From NCBI RefSeq assembly GCF_004346165.1, contig NZ_SLZZ01000002.1:248001-312000 (forward strand): 64,000 nucleotides of DNA, written 5' to 3'. Every line of letters begins with the position of its first letter. Position 1 is the stretch's first letter. Both the position numbers and the translations under genes were made by a program. The notes under the pieces were generated by a model. It worked only from the letters and a program-made list of their open reading frames with translations. It searched no databases and was not told the DNA's origin. The stretch is from Muricomes intestini (lineage in GTDB: Bacteria > Bacillota > Clostridia > Lachnospirales > Lachnospiraceae). This document shows positions 7,767-16,334 of this stretch, piece after piece.

Positions 7767-10109
7767 TCAGTTCAATGTCCGGTTTAGAATATCCAGCTGT
7801 ACATCATCTGCCAGCTCTACATATCTTGCGCTGAATCCTCCAACGCGTACAATCAGATTCGAATACTTCTCCGGCTCTTTTCTTGCATTTTCCAAATCTT
7901 CTTTTCCTACTACATTAATCATTGCCTGTGTGCCTCCACGGCCAAAATAAGAATCCAGCAGCGGAAAGATAACCGTCCTTCGCATAGTATTAAAGGTTTC
8001 TTTCGAGAACTTCATATTCTGAACAGTACCAAAATGGATATCTCCTCTAGCTTTCAGCAGGGAATTCACAAATGCTGTCACTCCATTCTTGTCCATTCCT
8101 GCAGTTGGATTATTTGCGTTTGACAAAGGATCTCCTGCACGCCTTCCATCTGGTGTTGCCCCTGTGTTTCTTCCATAAGTTGTATTGTCTCGGTTATTGA
8201 TGTTTACCATTCCAAAGCAGTCCAGTCCGTAATATTTTCCGGAAATGTCCAGCATAATAAAGCATACCATCTCATGAACCGCTTTCATCATATTGTCTAC
8301 TTCTTCCAGGTCATTTCCAAACTTATCTGCACCCAAAAGGACTGCATGCTCTTCTTCATGACCGGCAAAATTAATCTTCAGAACATCCAACAGTTTTTCT
8401 GCTGTCATGGCTTTATCTTCATACACGCATTTTTTGATGGCATATAGAGAGTCCGAGCAGGTGACAATACCATAGATTTCATCGCTCCCCCCACATTTTA
8501 CAGTGCCGCCGCTAATGATACCTTTTCCTGCATCTATACAGCCATCATACAAGATATTATGAAGATTTAAAGACATATCCTCTGCAATAATCTCATAACC
8601 ACGGGAATGATTCCGTGCACTTACATCTGTCAAATAGGCCACATTCTTGCAAAACGTATCCCATAGTTGATCAAAAGTCTCATAATCTGTCAGTTTTGTG
8701 TCATTTGGAGTCAGCCTGTATTTTCCTGTGGAATCATATCCGCCATTCATGGTGCCCCACAAAACATTTGCCAGATTCAAAACGGAATTTGGGCTTATGA
8801 TAATCCTATGGTCAATTGTAAATTCTCCACATCCCAGCGGCATCCAGCCCAGCGCCTCTTCATAGCTGATACCAAAGACTTTCATAACACCCGGAATGAC
8901 ATTTTCATCTTGATATAACATAGGATAGGTCGTTCCCTCTCCGATACAATCCATCGCTTTTTCATACAATTTTGGGTTCATGCCTTTATACATGCGAAGT
9001 GTTAACTGAGGTACAATATCCCTTACTCTTCTTGATACTTCCATGATTACCATAGCAAGCTCATCTGCTTCTTTTGGGTGTTTTCTCCCCAATCCGCCGA
9101 TAATAACCCTGTCATCAGTCACCTGTTCTTTTACAATCATCAGCTGCCAAAAACTTGTAAGTAAACGGATAGCTTCTTCCTCATCAAGAATTCCTTTTTT
9201 TATATCTTCTGTATAGTACAAAGCCAGATAATCATCCATCCGTCCCCACTCGCGGGTACCATCGATCAATGAGTAGATAATCACAAGCTGAATTGCCTCC
9301 CGGAAGCTTCCCGGTTTTTCCGTAATAAGTTTCCGGCAGATTCTTTCCATTTCCTTAAGATCTTCTTTGCGCTGTTCATCTGTCTCTGTACGGTACAGCC
9401 CTGCTGCCTGACCGGCATACCATTCTAAGGTTTTCATGATGGTCTTTAATGCCATGCGCATGCCTTCATAGAAATTCGGATCATTTTCCGGATGTTCTTT
9501 TTGTTTCTCTTCCGTCAGATGATAGAGACCACGGAGTCCATAATCCAGCAATTTGTGATAATCCAGGAAAATTCCCGCAACCCTTTGCAGTGCAGCCGCA
9601 GCATGAGGATAGTTTGCCAAATCCAGAACATTCCCGTCCGTAACACCGCCTGTGACCATGTAGACCTTATCTGTGGGATTCATTTCCGCCAAAAATTTCT
9701 TTGTTGAAGTATGATCTACCCAGAATTCACGAAGTGCTTCTAATCTGCTGCGTTCCTCCTTTGTAATGGATTCATCTGCTATTTTTTCGTCAAACCAGTC
9801 AAAGTTCATAGCAAATCCCCATTCACTGTTGATATACTGCGCATTCATTCCCAACGGAAAGATATCTGCTCTCCCGCAGAAAAGGTCGTTTGGCATAATG
9901 CCAAGCATAATCTGAGGAAATTGTGCATCCAGACATTTCGCCTCGCGGATTGCCGGATGGTCATTCTTACATTTCTGATAGACCTCCGTGAAATCTTCCA
10001 TATGCTTCAAAAGTTCCTCAAAATTCAAACGAGGTTCATTGTTGTAAATTGTTGCATAACCACTGTAAAAATCTTTTGTACGGGTTTTATAGGCCTCTTT
10101 CCAATACAT
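7767..10109 (-). CDS. Glycyl radical enzyme of unassigned specificity (dehydratase-like)
   Basis: This 780-residue protein has the PFL-like N-terminal domain (about 1-620) and the C-terminal glycine radical domain ending RVGGFSARYVEL, with Gly758 as the predicted radical site. The thiyl Cys is Cys427 in MPLGCGEFTID, with Glu429 two residues later. The C-x-E arrangement is that of the diol/choline/hydroxyproline eliminases and related enzymes. Pyruvate formate-lyase instead has two adjacent Cys. The exact GCGEF motif is not one I can tie to a characterised subfamily, and the N-terminus (PNDLFCGRADIFPLG) is also unfamiliar. A zinc dehydrogenase follows in the operon and a LacI regulator is divergent, so a small polyol or sugar-derived substrate is plausible. 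No microcompartment genes are present. Confidence 0.9.
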   Translation of the reverse strand: MYWKEAYKTRTKDFYSGYATIYNNEPRLNFEELLKHMEDFTEVYQKCKNDHPAIREAKCLDAQFPQIMLGIMPNDLFCGRADIFPLGMNAQYINSEWGFAMNFDWFDEKIADESITKEERSRLEALREFWVDHTSTKKFLAEMNPTDKVYMVTGGVTDGNVLDLANYPHAAAALQRVAGIFLDYHKLLDYGLRGLYHLTEEKQKEHPENDPNFYEGMRMALKTIMKTLEWYAGQAAGLYRTETDEQRKEDLKEMERICRKLITEKPGSFREAIQLVIIYSLIDGTREWGRMDDYLALYYTEDIKKGILDEEEAIRLLTSFWQLMIVKEQVTDDRVIIGGLGRKHPKEADELAMVIMEVSRRVRDIVPQLTLRMYKGMNPKLYEKAMDCIGEGTTYPMLYQDENVIPGVMKVFGISYEEALGWMPLGCGEFTIDHRIIISPNSVLNLANVLWGTMNGGYDSTGKYRLTPNDTKLTDYETFDQLWDTFCKNVAYLTDVSARNHSRGYEIIAEDMSLNLHNILYDGCIDAGKGIISGGTVKCGGSDEIYGIVTCSDSLYAIKKCVYEDKAMTAEKLLDVLKINFAGHEEEHAVLLGADKFGNDLEEVDNMMKAVHEMVCFIMLDISGKYYGLDCFGMVNINNRDNTTYGRNTGATPDGRRAGDPLSNANNPTAGMDKNGVTAFVNSLLKARGDIHFGTVQNMKFSKETFNTMRRTVIFPLLDSYFGRGGTQAMINVVGKEDLENARKEPEKYSNLIVRVGGFSARYVELADDVQLDILNRTLN

Positions 10110-10144
10110 CTATACTTCTCCTCTCTTTAGATTGCACGGCTGGT

Positions 10145-10154
10145 TAAACGTTTA
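10145..10154. promoter_or_regulatory. Candidate LacI operator in front of the glycyl radical operon
   Basis: TAAACGTTTA is a perfect 10-bp palindrome 35 bases upstream of the glycyl radical enzyme start. The same AAACGTTT core occurs in front of the divergent LacI gene at 10399-10406. Central CG palindromes of this kind are typical LacI-family operators. Confidence 0.5.
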
Positions 10155-10286
10155 TCCTGATTTAATTCTAATTTATAAGATGCCAGATGTCAATTGGCAA
10201 AATTTCATATTTATCCATCCTGTTTTTTGTCCATTATCACATGCCGCAGTTGACTTTCCCATTCTTTTTTATTAAAGTAATGTTTA

Positions 10287-10328
10287 TGATACCAGGGTCC
10301 CAAAGTGCGAAGCAATCCGTAGGTATCA
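10287..10328. repeat. Short form of the TGATACC...GGTATCA dispersed repeat
   Basis: It starts TGATACCAGGGTC and ends CCGTAGGTATCA, is inverted relative to 2715-2868, and lacks that copy's central 110 bases. Both copies share the phrase CAAAGTGCG..GCAA.CCGTAGGTATCAG. It lies between the two operators of the LacI/glycyl radical region. Confidence 0.6.
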
Positions 10329-10398
10329 GGGGGCAAAATTCCTTTTGACCGCTACATTATTTTTATAAAAGATTATTTTTATAAAAGATTATTTGTAT

Positions 10399-10406
10399 AA
10401 ACGTTT
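10399..10406. promoter_or_regulatory. Candidate LacI autoregulatory operator
   Basis: AAACGTTT, the core shared with 10145-10154, lies 16 bases before the lacI-type start codon and would overlap the transcription start or leader. Upstream, ATTATTTTTATAAAAG is tandemly repeated (about 10363-10395). This gives an AT-rich promoter-like stretch with no clear -35/-10 pair. Confidence 0.45.
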
Positions 10407-10421
10407 CACTTGGAGGGTTCT

Positions 10422-11405
10422 ATGAGCACGATCAAAGACGTTGCTAAGCATGCGGGTGTATCCATTGCAACCGTATCCTACATTATAAATGGTACAAAGC
10501 CTATCACTGCTGAGACTCGCGAACGGGTCTTACAGGCCATTGAAGAATTGAATTATGCACCAAATCAGACTGCAAAGAGTTTTAAGACCGGCCGGAAAAA
10601 CATCATTGCCTTCATTGTCCCGGATATATCCAACAACTATTTTGCCAATATTATTGACTCACTGGAAAATGAGCTTAGAAAGTCCGGATATAATCTGATT
10701 CTGACAAATACAAAAGAGTCAAAAGAAAATGAAATCCAGCAATTAAAATATCTCGCTTCCGGTATTGCCGATGGTATTGTTCTTGCATCTGCTGCGCAGG
10801 ATTATGCTGAAATCGAGTCATATATCCCCGAAAGCTTTCCGGTTGTACTGATCGACCGTAAATTAAAAAACTGTCCCCTGGATATTATAAATGTCTCAGA
10901 TGCCAACGCCATCACCACAGGAATGGAACAGCTGCTGCGTAAGGGGCACACACGCATTGGATATATCGGAGATTTTCCGCATTTGAGTACTGCCAAAGAG
11001 CGGTTACAGTTATACCTTGACTTTTTAGAAAAGAACAATATGCCTATTGTCCAAAACCTTATCAAAAATACCAATTCCCTTTCCCACGAAGCATATTATC
11101 TGACAGGTGAACTGCTGAAGGAAGAATGTACGGCTATAGTAGTTGGAAATAATGTTATGACAGCTGATGCCTATAATTATCTGGCAAACCACAGAGAACT
11201 ATCTTCTGGTGTACAGATTCTCGGATATCAGCATAAAGATTTATCCCATCCTTTTTCCACAAAAGATGGGATAATTGTCCTGAACGAAAAAGATATGGGG
11301 ATTGCCGCCGCACAGCAGATTCTGAGCAGAATCCAAATGCCGGAACAACCACAGAGAGAAATTATTATTTGTAATCAATATGCAGTCAGTATAACCCCTC
11401 AATAA
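10422..11405 (+). CDS. LacI-family transcriptional regulator
   Basis: The 327-residue protein has an N-terminal LacI helix-turn-helix (TIKDVAKHAGVSIATVSYII, then the hinge-helix region APNQTAKSF) followed by a periplasmic-binding-protein-like sensor domain (about residues 60-327). ATG at 10422 is chosen because GGAGGG ends five bases upstream; the in-frame TTG at 10410 would include that ribosome site. It is divergent from the glycyl radical operon, and both promoters carry AAACGTTT. It is therefore the likely repressor of that operon and of itself. Its effector is probably a sugar or polyol linked to the radical enzyme's substrate. Its 3' end overlaps the convergent mazF-type gene by seven bases. 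Confidence 0.9.
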   Translation: MSTIKDVAKHAGVSIATVSYIINGTKPITAETRERVLQAIEELNYAPNQTAKSFKTGRKNIIAFIVPDISNNYFANIIDSLENELRKSGYNLILTNTKESKENEIQQLKYLASGIADGIVLASAAQDYAEIESYIPESFPVVLIDRKLKNCPLDIINVSDANAITTGMEQLLRKGHTRIGYIGDFPHLSTAKERLQLYLDFLEKNNMPIVQNLIKNTNSLSHEAYYLTGELLKEECTAIVVGNNVMTADAYNYLANHRELSSGVQILGYQHKDLSHPFSTKDGIIVLNEKDMGIAAAQQILSRIQMPEQPQREIIICNQYAVSITPQ

Positions 11406-11698
11406 TCAAAAATACCCTGAATTGCATCTGTGATATTAATAATGTCTGCATACTTTATCCTGCCGGTTTTTTTAAATCCTCTAACGCGTAAGTCTAATAA
11501 ACGCATCTGCTCACAAAGTACAAACCCACTAATATCTTCTGCCTTAATACATATATGCAATGGATCTAAACCTGCACTTTTAATTATTGGACAGACAATT
11601 GCTTCTTCTGATTGATTAAAAAAGTTTTTACTTACCACAAGAACCGGACTATTTAATTTCTCTACTTTTAGTATGTCGCCTTGTTCGATGACTGGCAT
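11399..11698 (-). CDS. MazF/PemK-like toxin of a type II toxin-antitoxin pair
   Basis: This small protein of about 99 residues has the MazF/PemK (CcdB-fold) pattern: an N-terminal QGDILKVE strand, PVLVVSKNFFN, then AIVCPI, and FVLCEQMRLLDLR before a C-terminal helix. MazF proteins are mRNA endoribonucleases. The family's usual Q-G-D-(I/L/V) start is present. ATG at 11698 is preferred over an upstream in-frame start at 11740 because it gives the family N-terminus (MPVIEQGD) and overlaps the antitoxin stop as TAATG, with GGGAGAAG just upstream. Confidence 0.82.
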   Translation of the reverse strand: MPVIEQGDILKVEKLNSPVLVVSKNFFNQSEEAIVCPIIKSAGLDPLHICIKAEDISGFVLCEQMRLLDLRVRGFKKTGRIKYADIINITDAIQGIFDY

Positions 11699-11949
11699 TA
11701 TATCTTCTCCCACTCCTCTCTTCCAACCGGCTCGTTCCATTCAAATTCGTCGTACGGTCCGATTCCTTTTCCCAATTCCTCTGTCCTTTCCTCCAAAGTC
11801 TTGTGTTTAAACGTCTTTCTAAGCACAATATCTCCATCTATCAGCTCTATATTGAGAATATCATTTGTATGAATACCGGCACTTTTCAGTATATCCTTTG
11901 AAATCCTGATTCCCTGGCTATTTCCCCATTTTTTAACTTGAGCAAACAT
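11698..11949 (-). CDS. MazE / AbrB-fold antitoxin
   Basis: This protein of about 83 residues begins MFAQVKKWGNSQGIRI, the classic MazE/AbrB swapped-hairpin DNA-binding N-terminus. It ends in an acidic tail (GPYDEFEWNEP) of the kind that wraps and blocks the MazF active site. ATG at 11949 has GGAG ten bases upstream; the longer frame to 12003 adds an unlikely N-terminal stretch. The stop overlaps the toxin start by one base, so the two are translationally coupled. The pair lies at the left edge of the scrambled mobile region and may help retain it. Confidence 0.85.
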   Translation of the reverse strand: MFAQVKKWGNSQGIRISKDILKSAGIHTNDILNIELIDGDIVLRKTFKHKTLEERTEELGKGIGPYDEFEWNEPVGREEWEKI

Positions 11950-12065
11950 ATTATGATCAACTCCTTCCTTTCGCTTAGTATAAACATAGTATATACCGTT
12001 CACTGTGAGGAGTCAATTCACTATTCCACCCAAGTTCTGTTTGCCACAAACTAATGATAAAGAGC

Positions 12066-12206
12066 GTGACATACTTCCACCACTTAAATCTCATGATTTT
12101 GAAATGAGGGCTTCCTGTTCAATAGCCCCAACGGGCTAAGTATCTGCAGACTATCCCCGTGTGCCCCTCGTTTTTTTGCCCGGTTACGGGCATTCTTTCG
12201 GTGAGG
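12066..12206 (-). ncRNA. Omega-RNA-like right end of an IS200/IS605 element
   Basis: Directly after the TnpB relic, the minus strand holds stem-forming sequence (GCCCGTTGGGGC region) and then AAGCCCTCATTTC..GTGG..AGTATGTCAC, ending near 12066. IS605-family right ends and the 3' scaffold of TnpB guide RNAs typically end in a GAAGCC..stem..AGTATGTCAC sequence. The roughly 20 bases beyond it (12046-12065) would be the guide or target flank. This is identified from sequence pattern only. Confidence 0.5.
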
Positions 12207-12902
12207 TTATGCACATAATATATTTCTTTCCTCTTCACGAATATTGATTGCCGCGTTGACATCCCTGTCCATCCGGTTTCCACAACGACACTCATAAATC
12301 CGTTCCGATAATTCCAGTTCTTTCTTTACTGCTTTTACACAGTGAGACAACTTTCTCTGCTCTTTGCACAATTTCTTTTCTGACTTTCGGTAATACATCG
12401 GATACTCTGCCCGGCTTCCGTCTGAAAACACCGCCATACCGCCCATGGCAAAATCCATTCCCAACAACTTTTCTACCACCGCTTTCTCCGCACTTATTTG
12501 GCTCTCATAGGTATAGAGAAGACTGGCATAATATTTTCCGGACGGTTCCTGAGTGACCGTCACCGATTTCAATTGATATCCTTTCGGTATCTGTCGGTGC
12601 TGTACCAGTTTTACATGAGACATTTTCGGAAGCTTCAGCTTTCCTTCTTCCAGTTTGATATTTCCATTTACTACATTCGTCGTATAACCTGCCCGGCTTC
12701 TGTGTTTTGATTTGAACTTTGGAAAACCACTCTGCGGATTTCTAAAAAAGTTCTGATATGCCCTTTCCAGATGAAGCTGCACATTGGCCAGTGCCAGTGA
12801 ATCCACCTCTTTCAGCCACGGATACTGTTTTTTATAAAAAGCCGGCGTATTCTTCAACATCTTTTTACTTTTTTGATATTCTTTAATCTTATGATTTAAG
12901 CG
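12207..12902 (-). pseudogene. Degenerate IS200/IS605 TnpB (RNA-guided nuclease relic)
   Basis: The frame contains TnpB core segments: NPQSGFPKFKSKHRSR, GYQLKSVTVTQEPSGKYYAS and GMDFAMGGMAVFSDG (RuvC-I region with its catalytic Asp). Near the end are the second zinc-finger half CRCGNRMDRD and DVNAAINI (RuvC-III Asp). Between VKAVKKE and LSERIYECRC the whole middle is missing: RuvC-II Glu, the bridge, and the first Cys pair. The N-terminal 30 or so residues are also missing; an open frame without a start runs back to about 12902. At about 217 of roughly 370-400 residues the protein cannot be active. No TnpA is nearby. Confidence 0.8.
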
Positions 12903-13016
12903 TCAAAAGGTCATGCCTTATGATGATATATTTGTACCTTGAAAATTTAACACATCTCCCAAATCAACGGATAAAAATGGTATAATGGACTTAGTTTATT
13001 CAGGAGGTCCATTACC

Positions 13017-14270
13017 ATGTCATTTGTTCCTAACGATGTTAACAACGAACAGCTATCGCTCTTTGATTCCTTTACCGGACTTACAGAAAGAGAACAACGT
13101 GTCTTGTCAAAATCATGGGCAAAGCCGTTTGCTGAAATTATCTTCCCGGCCATAGATGAAACACCTTTTGCGGCTTTATACAGCATTAAAAGTTCAAGAC
13201 CTAATACACCAGTGAACGTTCTGGTTGGCGCATCCGTACTTCAACAGCTGACAAATCAATCAGATGATGAAATCAATGAATCCTTATTGTTTGACATTCG
13301 TTACCAGTACGCACTTCATACCACAAGTTTTCAGGAACAGCCATTAAGTGACCGCTCGCTTGGCAGATTCCGTGCCACATGTAATGCTTACTATGATGAG
13401 ACGGGAGTTGACCTTCTTCATGATGCTGTGATGTCCTTGACTGATGAAATGGCAAGACTTATGAAACTGGATCATCAGCTAAAAAGAATGGACAGTATGA
13501 TGGTCGCTTCAAATATTAAAAAAATGGGGCGTCTGGAACTGCTCTATACCTGTGTCTCAAATCTTGTCAAAAAGATGCAATCGCTTGGTCTTGCACTCCC
13601 TGAAAACCTGAATCATTATACGGAGGATAATGACAGGAATACGGTAATCTATCATAACCGGAGTGAAGAAACGGCTTCCAAAATAGATACCATTCTTAAG
13701 GACATCAAAACGTTACTTCCACTATGCGAAGGGAAGATGGATGATTCCAGCGAGTATCTTCTCTTTGTCAGGGCAATAAAGGAACAGACAGTGACAGATG
13801 AAGACGGGAACTATCGCCTGAGAACCGCCTCTGATGGCGGAATGAATTCTGACATCCTGCAAAACCCGGCAGATCCTGACGCTGCCTATTGCTCCAAAGC
13901 TGGGAAGGAATACCGTGGCTATACTGCTAACGTAGTTGAAGAAATCAATGAATCTGGTGACAGCCTTGTTACGGATTATCAGTTCGAGAAGAACAATTAC
14001 AGTGACAAGAAGTTTGCGGAAGATGTTCTCAATGACATGCCATCTTCAGAGTCCGGAGATTCTGTCTATGTTATTGCAGATGGAGCATATACCTGTGATG
14101 AAGAACTTGCTGCCGAGAAGAACGTTGTCATTGTGAACACAAACCTTACCGGGAAAAATGCACCGGATATCAATGCAGATTTTGAATTCAATGAACAGGA
14201 AAACCGTATTACAAAGTGTCCCGGCGGGAATTCAAAGTTATATCAGCTTTTCGAAATGGAATTGAAACCA
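13017..14270 (+). pseudogene. IS1182-family transposase, C-terminally truncated
   Basis: ATG at 13017 follows AGGAGG with good spacing, and the first 400 or so residues read as an IS1182-type DDE transposase. They include an N-terminal DUF772-like domain (RYQYALHTTSFQEQPLSDRS, SLGRFR), the first catalytic Asp region (LKRMDSMMVASNIKKMG) and ADGAYTCDEELA as the second. Homology stops after ITKCPGGNSK, before the catalytic Glu region. The frame then runs into sequence matching the GH136 gene on the opposite strand and stops at 14351. The 5' side (about 12935-13016) probably holds the left end of the element, but I could not pair it with a right end. Confidence 0.75.
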
Positions 14271-14308
14271 TTCCTTCCATCCTCCGCAGGAAATATGATG
14301 TTGATCAT

Positions 14309-14431
14309 ATCTATAAGATCACCGTCCAAATTCACCGGAACCACAATCTGATTGTTCTCTTCATCCTTCATGATTTCAATTTGGTCATATACCGCAATAC
14401 TCTTGTCAAGCGTAGGATTGAACTCTTTCAT
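14309..14431 (-). pseudogene. Fragment duplicated from the GH136 gene
   Basis: About 122 bases match 19663-19784 at roughly 90% identity with no gaps (constant offset 5354). On the minus strand they encode KEFNPTLDKSIAVYDQ and NNQIVVPVNLDGDLID, versus KEFNPTLDQSIAVYDQ and NNQIVVPVKLDGDLID in the intact gene. The fragment is in the same orientation as the parent and has no independent start with biological sense. It is a relic of a second copy. Confidence 0.85.
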
Positions 14432-14478
14432 TTTCTAATATGTTTATGTTCTGCCAATCTCTTCTACTTTTCCTCAAT

Positions 14479-15336
14479 TCACTGATTTTCTTGCATGTCT
14501 TCAATTTGCTCTTTTACACGTTCTGCTTCCTTCAGAATATTCAGTTGATATTTTGCAATTTCATCTAATATTTCGAATCGCTCTTTTTTTTCTTTTCCCT
14601 CTCGAATCATTTGTGCATTATGTGTTTCAAGATTGGATAACACCGTCAACTCGCTAATGGTCGCAAAATCTCTCACATTATTTTTCTTAGCCAGTTCTGG
14701 ATTTGCATCTCTCCATGCCTTTGCTGTAAATCCAAACAAAACAACATTTAGAATATCTGCTTCATCAGCATATGCCAGCCATTGCATATCTGAATGGTAA
14801 TTACCATTTGGAATCATGTAATTCTTTACAGCATCTGTCTGAATAAGATAATTGTTTTTTGTCAAAAATCTTTTCGCATCCCACTCTATTTTCATCCGAT
14901 CATTCTCATCTGCTTTCAATCTTTGAAATTCTTTTATTAAATATAACTTGAACACTGAACTAATTGCTGACGCAAACTCAAAAGCAATATCTTTATGTGC
15001 GAAAGTCCCTCCATAACGGCCTCTTTTTACATACATCCCTTTTGCATTCGTCTTTTCTATCCATTCCGAAACGCTCAAAACAAAAGTATGCAATCCTGCT
15101 TCATTTTTAAAGTGGTCGAATTCGACCACTTTAAAATCAGGATTGTAAATCTGCTCCCATGTTCCCAAAAATTCTAGTGTCAAACGATTCCTAAGCCAAT
15201 TTTTCACAATATCCGCTGCCCTTGAGTCACCGTTTTTAGCAGCTGCCATATCCGTAATACAAATGTAATCATCAAAATCCTCTCTAGCCACTGTGATTGG
15301 AGTATCTTGAACTGTAATAACTCTATTTTTTATCAT
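14479..15336 (-). CDS. KilA-N domain protein (phage/mobile-element type)
   Basis: The 285-residue protein has an N-terminal KilA-N domain (about residues 15-130: YICITDMAAAKNGDS, VKNWLRNRLTLEFLGTWEQI, GRYGGTFAHKDIAFEFASAI), a DNA-binding fold of phage and mobile-element proteins. It also has a C-terminal helical region with a coiled-coil-like end (about 230-285). ATG at 15336 has AAGGA eight bases upstream and overlaps the end of the XRE gene by 14 bases, so the two are coupled. KilA-N proteins of this length are widespread in gut Firmicutes as a solitary pair with a small XRE protein; function is unknown. Codon use appears more AT-rich than in the metabolic genes nearby. Confidence 0.8.
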   Translation of the reverse strand: MIKNRVITVQDTPITVAREDFDDYICITDMAAAKNGDSRAADIVKNWLRNRLTLEFLGTWEQIYNPDFKVVEFDHFKNEAGLHTFVLSVSEWIEKTNAKGMYVKRGRYGGTFAHKDIAFEFASAISSVFKLYLIKEFQRLKADENDRMKIEWDAKRFLTKNNYLIQTDAVKNYMIPNGNYHSDMQWLAYADEADILNVVLFGFTAKAWRDANPELAKKNNVRDFATISELTVLSNLETHNAQMIREGKEKKERFEILDEIAKYQLNILKEAERVKEQIEDMQENQ

Positions 15337-15541
15337 TCGTTTTTTCCTTCCTTTGTTTTTTCGCTAGTTTTTCCATCTTAATCTGATATTCCAGCATACG
15401 AAGTACATAGACTGGTAATTTACGATGTCCCAGTTCCCATTCTGTAACAGTTCTGTATGGAATTCCAAAATATGCACAAAACTCTTTTCGATTCATACCT
15501 GTACTTTCTCTTAATTTTCTCACTCGATCCTTTATTTCCAT
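15323..15541 (-). CDS. Small XRE-type helix-turn-helix protein
   Basis: This 72-residue protein consists mainly of one helix-turn-helix: MNRKEFCAYFGIPYRTVTEWE, followed by HRKLPVYVLRMLEYQI and a Lys-rich tail. It matches the short helix-turn-helix proteins that precede KilA-N or other mobile genes and is likely the repressor of the pair. Its end overlaps the KilA-N start by 14 bases. Confidence 0.75.
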   Translation of the reverse strand: MEIKDRVRKLRESTGMNRKEFCAYFGIPYRTVTEWELGHRKLPVYVLRMLEYQIKMEKLAKKQRKEKTNDKK

Positions 15542-15592
15542 TTCATTACCTTCCTCATCATGTACTCACTGTGTATTCACAATATCATCTTT

Positions 15593-15748
15593 TTACAATT
15601 TACGCAATGCGTTATTACTATCCTGGAATTTCCATTCAATTTCAATATGCTTCTCATCCCACACAGTAATCTTATTGATGAAACTATCCACCACTTTCGA
15701 GTTCAGCTCCGTAAGTTCAAGACCCAGCATTGCATCACTGACACTCTA
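15593..15748 (-). pseudogene. C-terminal tail of a recombinase (probably large serine recombinase)
   Basis: The minus strand reads LELTELNSKVVDSFINKITV then WDEKHIEIEWKFQDS, ending LRKL and TAA at 15593. The pattern L-T-x-x-(V/L)-V-(D/N)-x-F-I-x-(K/R)-(I/V)-x-V-x-(D/E)-x-K-x-(I/V)-E-I-x-(W/Y) is that of the extreme C-terminus of serine recombinases from integrative elements. Only about 50 residues remain, and the break at about 15748 is the junction with the duplicated AraC fragment. Confidence 0.5.
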
Positions 15749-15755
15749 CATTGGC

Positions 15756-16300
15756 TTGAGATTGTGCATGATTCCAAACCAGAGATTCCCTACTTTAAAT
15801 TCAATGACAATAAGAGAGAATATACTTATTATTTTTACCTGAGTTATGAAGAATTTACCTACCCCAGACTCAACAGTGTACGTATTTTAAACAACCTCGT
15901 CCAGACTCTGTTTCTGATTATAGAGCGGGAGCAGAAAATCACCATCACAGCAGGCAGGGAGCGTAAAATAGACGATGACCCGGCAATTCAGGTGATCAGA
16001 CATTATATTGATATTAACTTTAAGGATGAGCTATCGTTGGATAAGCTGGCGACATACTTTCATATGAATAAATATCACCTCAGTCACCGCTTTAAGAAAA
16101 GTTTCGGTATTTCACCGATGAAATATTGGAGCAATGTAAAAATTGAGAATGTCAAACAGCTGCTGGCGCTGTCCAATTATTCGATTATTGAGATTGCGTC
16201 ACTCACCGGTTTCTCGTCTCAGTCCTATCTTTCACAGACCTTTAAGAAAGAAACCGGGATGACGCCGGCAGAATATCGCAAGAATTACCGGATTAAATGA
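15756..16300 (+). pseudogene. Duplicated 3' part of the AraC regulator gene
   Basis: These 545 bases align without gaps to 31324-31868 (offset 15568) at about 97% identity. They cover the last 180 or so residues including the whole AraC DNA-binding domain (LDKLATYFHMNKYHLSHRF, GMTPAEYRK). The cupin-like sensor half and the start codon are missing; upstream is the recombinase tail. An open frame continues to 15560 in unrelated sequence, so no functional regulator is expected. Identity ends eight bases after the stop codon region. Confidence 0.9.
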
Positions 16301-16334
16301 TCCTCTGCTTTATCAGTCCTTAGTATCTTGTACT

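Noticed and set aside
7767-10109. Pyruvate formate-lyase or choline TMA-lyase assignment
   Set aside because: PFL has adjacent Cys residues at the active site; here it is Cys-Gly-Glu. Choline lyase loci carry microcompartment and EutE-like genes, none of which are present.
15560-16300. A functional AraC regulator with a novel N-terminus
   Set aside because: The N-terminal part is antisense to a recombinase tail, and the rest is a copy of the 31062-31868 gene from its residue 88 on. There is no ribosome site or sensor domain.
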